This document shows positions 58,110 through 64,000 of a stretch of DNA of 64,000 nt, piece after piece. The position numbers and the translations under genes are program-made. Within the stretch, counting starts at the first letter, position 1. Each line of letters starts with the position of its first letter. The notes under the pieces were generated by a model. That model did no database searches. It was not told the origin of the DNA and was given only the letters and a program-made list of their open reading frames with translations. Source of the DNA: Sorex araneus (taxonomy: Eukaryota > Chordata > Mammalia > Eulipotyphla > Soricidae). The stretch spans positions 83,389,126 through 83,453,125 of the forward strand of contig NC_073305.1 in NCBI RefSeq assembly GCF_027595985.1, given 5' to 3'.

Positions 58110-59820
58110 TCATTATGCATAGTGAAAACCTGAAAGTTTTTTCTCTACGATCAAAAGTAACAAGAGTAAATACTCTCAATACTACTATTCAGCATAATTT
58201 TTGAAGTATTAGGGCAACCAATTAATTAATAAAAGGATGGAAAATAAATCCAATATAGAAATATAGATATTTTTATATTGGGTATACTTTATAAGTTTTA
58301 TAAAATTATCACTATTTGCATATGACCTGATATTTTACATGGAACATCCTAGAAATCCCAGTAAAAATCTATTAAACATAAGTACAGAAAAGTAGCAACT
58401 TACAATATTAACATATAAAAATATGTTGTGTTTATATATAAAAATAATAAACAGAAGGAAAAGGAAAAGTCATTCATAATCTTCTCATGAATCAAGTATT
58501 TTGAGATAAGTATAACCAAAGAAATATGACCTGAGCACATAAGACTGTAATAAAAAGGACTGTAAAACCATTTTAAAAGTATTATAAAATTGTAAAAAAA
58601 ATAGACTATAGAAAACAAAAAGAAAGAATTAGCATGGCTAAAATTTATCTACTGAAATATTTTAAGTAATAGTTTTTATTGATTTATTTTCAAAAGTAAT
58701 ATACAGACTCAATGAAATATCTATCAAATTCTAAAGGCATTTTTCACAGAAATGAAACAAAAACTCAGGTTATCACTTGGACCTACACTAAGAGGGCAAA
58801 ATTACCCCTGAGAAATGAAAACAAAACTAGAGGAATCAATATTTCACTTCCAACTGTACCACAAAGTTTAGAATCTAATACAGCATACTACTGGAATAAA
58901 CACAGACCCAGAGATCACACAGTGAAAAAGAACTGAGAGCCCAGGAATAAAATTATACATCTTTGAACAATTTGCGACAATATAACCAGCAGCACACAAT
59001 GGAGCAAAGGAAGTCTATTTAAGAAATCATGCTGGGAAGATTGAACATTCATACGCAACAGAATAAAAGTAGATGGCTATCTACACACACACACACACAA
59101 AAGAATTACAATATCATACACACACGAAATAATTAAAACGGACTTGTTTATAAGGTATGAATCCATAAGAAACAAAAAAGAAAATGTAATATAATATGTT
59201 CCCCAAATTTGACTTTGAAGATGCATTTGGAACTAAAGTCCAACCACAAGGGAAATAAAAGCAAAGCAAAAATTTTAAAAAAACATTATATTGCTTCAAA
59301 TGTAAAAGTTCAGCACAGTGAAAGAAACCTGCATTTAAACAGAAAAATACCTCTCTGGGAGCTGGAGCCATAGTACAGTGTGAAGGGCAGTTGCCTTGCA
59401 TATGGCTGACAAGGGTTCAATCTCTGACACTCCACATGGTCCTGCAAGCTGAAAGGAGTGATCCCTGAGCCCAGAGACAGGAGTATGCCCTGAGGACAGA
59501 CAGATGTGCCCCCACCACCCAAAATAAATATATGAATCTAATAAAAACTTGGTATAGATTCTAAACAGTCAGTAATCTGAATAAGAATTATGGTTGTCTA
59601 TAGGAATATAGAAATTGTTCATCATCTTATTATTAGGTGAATTAAATAATTTTAAAATGGGAAAAAACCCAATGATATAGCTGTTACAGAGTGATTATTT
59701 TTCAAAAGAAGAAACAAGTATTGAAGAGTATGTGGAGAGAAAGGAACACTTACACACTGTACTGTGGTCGGAATACAAGTTAGTATAGCCGTTAAAGTAG
59801 TGTATGCTCAAGAAACTGTA
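58110..59820 (+). mobile_element. Ancient L1 ORF2 remnant
   Basis: Worn L1 in order: 'agtgaaaacctgaaagtttt' and 'atcactatttgcatatgacc' (RT catalytic region), 'gagagcccaggaataaaatt', 'gtctatttaagaaatcatgc', 'tgtaaaagttcagcacagtg', and finally 'tatgtggagagaaaggaaca' with 'tagtatagccgttaaa' (ORF2 C-terminus). Much more diverged than the L1 at 16292-22099. A SINE-A (59355-59530) interrupts it and a SINE-B follows. Confidence 0.82.
59355..59530 (+). mobile_element. Old SINE-A
   Basis: 'ggagctggagccatagtaca', 'gggttcaatctctgacactc', 'aaaataaatata' tail. Confidence 0.82.
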
Positions 59821-59821
59821 C

Positions 59822-60052
59822 TGTAGCACTTTGCTCATCGATTTGCTCGCACGGGCACCAGTAACATGTCCATTGTGAGACTTGTTGTTACTGTTTTTGG
59901 CATATTGAATACACCATGGGTAGTTTGCCAGGCCCTGCCGTGCAGGCGAGATACTCTCAGTAGCTTGCCAGGCTCTCCAAGAGGGGCACAGGAATTGAAT
60001 CCAGGTCAGCCGCATGTAAGGCAAATGTCCTACCACTGTGTTATCGCTCCAG
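59822..60052 (-). mobile_element. SINE-B
   Basis: 'actttgctcatcgatttgct', 'tttttggcatattgaataca', 'ttatcgctccagc'. The extreme 3' tail is short or missing. Confidence 0.92.
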
Positions 60053-60302
60053 CACTGATTATTTTAATTAGTTATGATATTTATTTTTCTCCTGAGATAC
60101 CTAAGTATACTTATAATATGCCTAAAAATCTTTTCTAAATCCAAAATGATAGTCATTGTATTGTCATTTTTAATTGGACCATTTATTTTCTGAATTTTGT
60201 TGTCCTATATTCCAGAATTTCTCCCAAAGCCCTCACATGTCCAGTGACCTTTACTATGAACTGAAATCCAGCTACCAAATCTTTCCCTTATGCATCTTCA
60301 TT

Positions 60303-60450
60303 TTGGACCCAATCCAGCTGTGCTCAGGGCTTTCTTCTGTGTCTGCACTTAGGAATCACTCCTAGTAGGACTTGCGGGATTATATGAGGTGCCAGGGATC
60401 AAACCAAGTCACCTGTGTCCAATGCAAGTGCCTTAATTGCTATTCAGTCT
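60303..60450 (-). mobile_element. Old SINE-A
   Basis: 'gacccaatccagctgtgctc', 'gtgccagggatcaaaccaag', 'ctattcagtctctttag'. Confidence 0.75.
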
Positions 60451-60529
60451 CTTTAGTTCATATTCTACGTTTATTTCTAGGCTTGGGAATTATCTCTTAT
60501 TGTAGTCTAGAGCAGGGCTTCTTAAATTT

Positions 60530-60873
60530 TTTCTGCTTGTAACCTGACCCTCTTTACCCCCATTTTTTTTCATTGACTCACCATGAGATACACAGCTACA
60601 AGTCTGTTTATGATCGAGCTTCACACATACAAAGTTCAAAGACCCTTCTCTCCACCTGTGTCCCAAATTTCCCTCCTGCCCCCAACCTATCTCTATAGCA
60701 GGCACTTTACTTCTTTCTCTCTCTCTCTCTATTCCTTTTGAGTATTACTGTTTACAATACAGAGGTTTTCATGTTTGCTTCTTTACCTACTTTCAGCACG
60801 TAGTTCTAATCCAGAGTGATCATTTCCAACTATCTTTGTCTTAGTGGTCTCTTCTCTACTCTAACTGCCTTTT
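60530..60873 (-). mobile_element. Older L1 3' end, outer element (left part)
   Basis: Antisense 3' UTR ('gactcaccatgagatacaca', 'gacccttctctccacctgtg', 'cttctctactctaactgcct'). It continues at 61623 after the nested younger L1. Confidence 0.8.
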
Positions 60874-61611
60874 AAAAAAATTAATGTTTTTTAATTAATG
60901 AATCATCGTGAGGGTACAGATGCAGGTTTACATATTCTCATGCTTGTGTTTCTGTCATACACAGTTTGAGTACCCATCCCTCCACCAGGACCCGTTCTCC
61001 ACTGGTGATCCCATCATCCCTCCCACCCACCCTCACTCCATCCCTCCCCCCAACCTCACCTCTGTGACAGGGCAGCCCCTTTTGTTCTCTCTCCTTTTGG
61101 GTGTTGTGGTTAGCAATGGAGGCATTGGGTGGCCATCGTGCTTGGTCAATACTCTGCTTTGAGCATGCCTCTCCCATCCCAAGCGGGTTCTCCCACAACA
61201 TTTCACTTTCTGTTCCCTTCTCTATCTGAACTGTCTTTTCCCCCCAGCATGTGAGGCCAGTTTCCAAGCCATGGAGCAAATCTGGTACTTATTTATGCTG
61301 TTCTTGGGTGTTAGTCTCCCATTCTGTTGTTTTATATTCCACAGATGAGTGCAATTCTTCTATGTCTGTCTCTCTCTTTCTGGCTCATCTCACTTAGCAT
61401 GATACTTTCTGTGTTGATCCACTTATATGCAAAGTTCATGACTTCGTCTTTTCTGACAGCTGCATAGTATTTCACTGTGTAAATGTACCAAAGTTTCTTT
61501 ACTCGGGCACTTGTTGTTTTCCAGCTGTTGGCTATTGTAAACAGTGCTTCAATGAACATACAAATGCAGATGCCATTTTGACTATACATTTTTGCCTCTT
61601 CAAGATATCCC
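60874..61611 (-). mobile_element. 5'-truncated L1 nested in an older L1, 11-bp TSD
   Basis: 738 bp with the A-rich end at the left (taaaaaaatt...), the 3' UTR and the ORF2 C-terminus. The open minus-strand block at 61332-61613 reads SEMSQKERDRHRRIALICGI at its end, as does the long L1. Duplication aactgcctttt at 60863-60873 and 61612-61622. Confidence 0.93.
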
Positions 61612-61622
61612 AACTGCCTTTT

Positions 61623-62055
61623 TTCCAGTCATCTGAAGCAGGCTTCCAACCATGGACCAATCCTCCTGGCCCTTGTATCTACTGTTATTGGGTATTAGTC
61701 TCATATTAAGTTTATTTACATTCCACAAATGAGTGCGATCATTATATGTCTGCTCCTTTCCATCTGACTCATTTTACTTGGCATGATACTCTCCATGTCC
61801 ATGCACTTATAAGCAAATTTCATAACTTAATGTTTCCTAACAGCTGCATATTATTCCACTAGATAGATGTACCATACTTTCTTTATCCAATCATCTGTTC
61901 TTTGGCATTTGTGTTATTTCCAGATTCTAGCTATCGTGCTGCAATAATCATAGAAGTGAAGATGGCAGTTCTGCTATAAGTTATTTGGCTCCAGTGTATA
62001 TGCCCTAAAGTGGTAATACTGGATTGTATTGAAGCTCAATTTCTAGTCTTTTCCA
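61623..62055 (-). mobile_element. Older L1, outer element (right part)
   Basis: Continues with 3' UTR and ORF2 C-terminal antisense ('ttagtctcatattaagttta', 'cttggcatgatactctcca', 'attccactagatagatgta'). More diverged than the nested copy. Confidence 0.85.
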
Positions 62056-62702
62056 CTCCTTTTTAGTTCTGCAAATTCTAGCTTTAGAATCCTTAAATTA
62101 CATCCTCATCCTTCTCATCTTTGTAAATTCATCATACTTATTCCAATTCTATATACTTAAAATAAACTTGGAAGGGGCTTTCAGGTAAAACCCCAGGACA
62201 ACTATAAAAAACATCAAATATTGCCTTTCTTGAAGTCTTTGAGCTGCCTTCTATTTGAGAACTTAAAAATTATCCTCCATATATTTATTCCAATAATTCA
62301 TTCTGCCTGAACTTTTGTATTAGAAACACTATTTGTCCTTTAGATGTTTGACATAAGTCAATATCTACAAGTTTATAATTTTGCACAGATTGAACTGCTT
62401 AATTATACCCATACATACTGAGCATTAAGTTATTTCATATTTAATCTTGTTCTGGGATTTAAAAGTAAAACACTCCAAGTAATTTAGCAGTCATTAATAA
62501 GACTAATAATTGAGACGGAACATATATTAGGTATTGATTTTTTAGCATGTTTCATTAAAATTTTAAATGTAAGAAAGTTGTACTATACACTTAATAAATA
62601 AAACTATAAAAAGAACAAATCTTTTATATACACATGAGTAAAGGGAATGCAATATAAAAATTATATATATACTTACAGATAACTAATGAATAAATAAAAC
62701 AT
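62056..62702. other. AT-rich intergenic stretch
   Basis: Nothing recognisable. Confidence 0.5.
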
Positions 62703-62932
62703 TTTTTTGGCCTTTTAAGCAGTGCTCATGGGACCCCGGGGCAATTCTGTGTGAAACTCTCTGAATCAGGATAAATGGTTTAATGCTCTAGTCCAGCAAT
62801 TCAGAGCTACCTGGGTACAGAGATACTAAAGGCCTTGAAAGCTAGATCCAGCAATGTTTGGGTGGAACCATGTAGTTCATGTGCCTGCACATGCAACATA
62901 TACATCCTAGACTACTAAGCTAGTTCCCTATC
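62703..62932 (-). mobile_element. Old SINE-A-like copy
   Basis: 'ggccttttaagcagtgctca', 'agagctacctgggtacagag', 'ctactaagctagttccc'; heavily worn. Confidence 0.45.
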
Positions 62933-62967
62933 CCAATCCAATAATTTTACTATTTTAATTTTAATTA

Positions 62968-63175
62968 TTTTGGGGAGCCTCCTGGGCATTTCTGAGGATT
63001 CTAAGGAGCTCCTTTGCCAAACAGTTGAATGAAAGAATGTGGCTTCTTGGTTCTCAAAGTGCCAGGGGGCCACCAGGCCACCTCTGGCATTTAGGTGGCC
63101 GTGTGGTGCTGGGGATCAAATCAGGGTCTCATATATATAAGACATGCGCTCTAACTCTTATACTCTCTTCTAGTT
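62968..63175 (-). mobile_element. Old SINE-A-like copy
   Basis: 'gtgctggggatcaaatcagg' and 'gacatgcgctctaactctta' near the head end; the left half is hard to align. Confidence 0.6.
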
Positions 63176-63494
63176 GCTAGGACAACATTTTAAAATTAAC
63201 ATAAGCTCTGTCTAAATGATCTGATATTACCAAATTTGGATTCAGACATAATTTTAAGTTATACAGAATAGGCAAGTAGAGTCAATATAGCTACCTTATT
63301 CTTTTTAAAATTTGAACAACATATTACTGCAGTCCTAAATTTATGGTAAACTTTTACCAATGATCTTTAAATCTATTTAAAATCCTCTCCGAAATAACAA
63401 AATCAACCAAAATTCGGTGGTAATTAAAATGTATATCTAAAGATATACATACTCTTTCTCAATATTCTCAATATTCCCCTTTATTGTTTTAATC
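63176..63494. other. AT-rich intergenic stretch
   Basis: Nothing recognisable. Confidence 0.5.
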
Positions 63495-63747
63495 GGACTG
63501 GAGCTATAGCACAGTGGGTAGGGAATTTGCCTTGCACGCAGCCCACCGAGGTTTGATTCCTCCATCCCTCTCGGAGAACCTGGCAATCTACCGAGAGTAT
63601 CCCACCCACATGGCAGAGCCTAGCAAGCTACCCATGGTATATTCAATATGCCAAAAACAGTAACAACAAGTCTCACAATGGAGACGTTACTGGTGCCCGC
63701 TCAAGCAAACCAGTGAACAACAGGACATCAGTGTTACAGTGTTACAA
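63495..63747 (+). mobile_element. SINE-B
   Basis: 'gactggagctatagcacagt', 'cctctcggagaacctggcaa', 'acaatggagacgttactggt', tail 'cagtgttacagtgttac', a variant of the ACAGTGATA unit. Confidence 0.93.
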
Positions 63748-63759
63748 TACATGAAATAT

Positions 63760-64000
63760 CCAGTATAACACCCTCCAACACAGTGTTCCCTCCACCTTTG
63801 TCCCCATGACTCTCCATCTCATTCCTGTGGTAAGCTTCCTCTTGAAGAGACTTCTCAATTTCTATTGTCTTTGGGCATTTGTTATTCCCCCACTATGATT
63901 TGCGATATCTTGTATATAAAAGATATCATGCTGTGTATGTCCCTCTCCCTCTGACTAACTTCACTCAGCATGATACTCTCCCGATCCATCCATATAGCAG
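63760..64000 (-). mobile_element. Old L1 3' fragment running off the window
   Basis: Antisense L1: 'ctctgactaacttcactcag' and 'catgatactctcccgatcca' correspond to 16827-16865 and 61379-61425, at greater divergence. Confidence 0.75.

Overview
This is mammalian, non-genic, repeat-dense DNA, most likely from a Sorex shrew (common shrew or a close relative). Three things point there: dozens of tRNA-headed SINEs of the shrew 'SOR' type, a shrew-like LINE-1 lineage, and several copies of an RTE-type LINE whose protein resembles nematode RTE elements. I recall such an element being reported in the common shrew (RTE1_Sar); that is memory, not a search. I see no exons of a conventional multi-exon gene, no genuine tRNA or rRNA gene, no CRISPR array and no bacterial feature.

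The one long intact reading frame is an intronless aldolase B (ALDOB) retrocopy at 23024-24118. It has 364 codons, 5' and 3' UTRs, a poly(A) remnant and a 15-bp target-site duplication (TSD), and it sits inside an older SINE.

Names used below. SINE-A has a tRNA-like head, a body with 'cccatatggtcccctgagca', and an A-rich tail, as expected for L1 mobilisation. SINE-B has the same head but a different body, and ends like the RTE LINE with short GACAGTG/ACAGTGATA-like repeats. SINE-C shares the SINE-B body and RTE-like tail but has another head and an extra central block. RTE is the nematode-type LINE. Hence two LINE/SINE partnerships appear to coexist here, L1 with SINE-A and RTE with SINE-B/C.

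Layout. 1-2176: an L1 with a 5' inversion, broken by two SINEs. 2.2-12.2 kb: AT-rich DNA with scattered SINEs. 12.2-13.2 kb: a minus-strand solo LTR carrying a SINE. 14.0-14.4 kb: an RTE fragment. 14.4-15.8 kb: an unclassified segment with tandem duplications. 16.3-22.1 kb: a nearly full-length but broken L1 (minus) with a 14-bp TSD. 22.8-24.7 kb: the ALDOB retrocopy in a SINE. 25.5-27.2 kb: a solo LTR with a purine-rich expansion. 29.1-30.1 kb: an unusual ~1-kb composite retroelement (CpG-rich repeats, a hairpin, then an L1-type 3' end) with a perfect 15-bp TSD. 30.8-47.8 kb: AT-rich DNA with SINEs, L1 tails, RTE fragments and microsatellites. 47.8-49.0 and 54.6-55.9 kb: two more solo LTRs. 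51.2-54.2 kb: the longest RTE copy. 56-64 kb: SINEs and old and nested L1s. Repeat boundaries without a stated TSD were set by eye and may be off by tens of bases.
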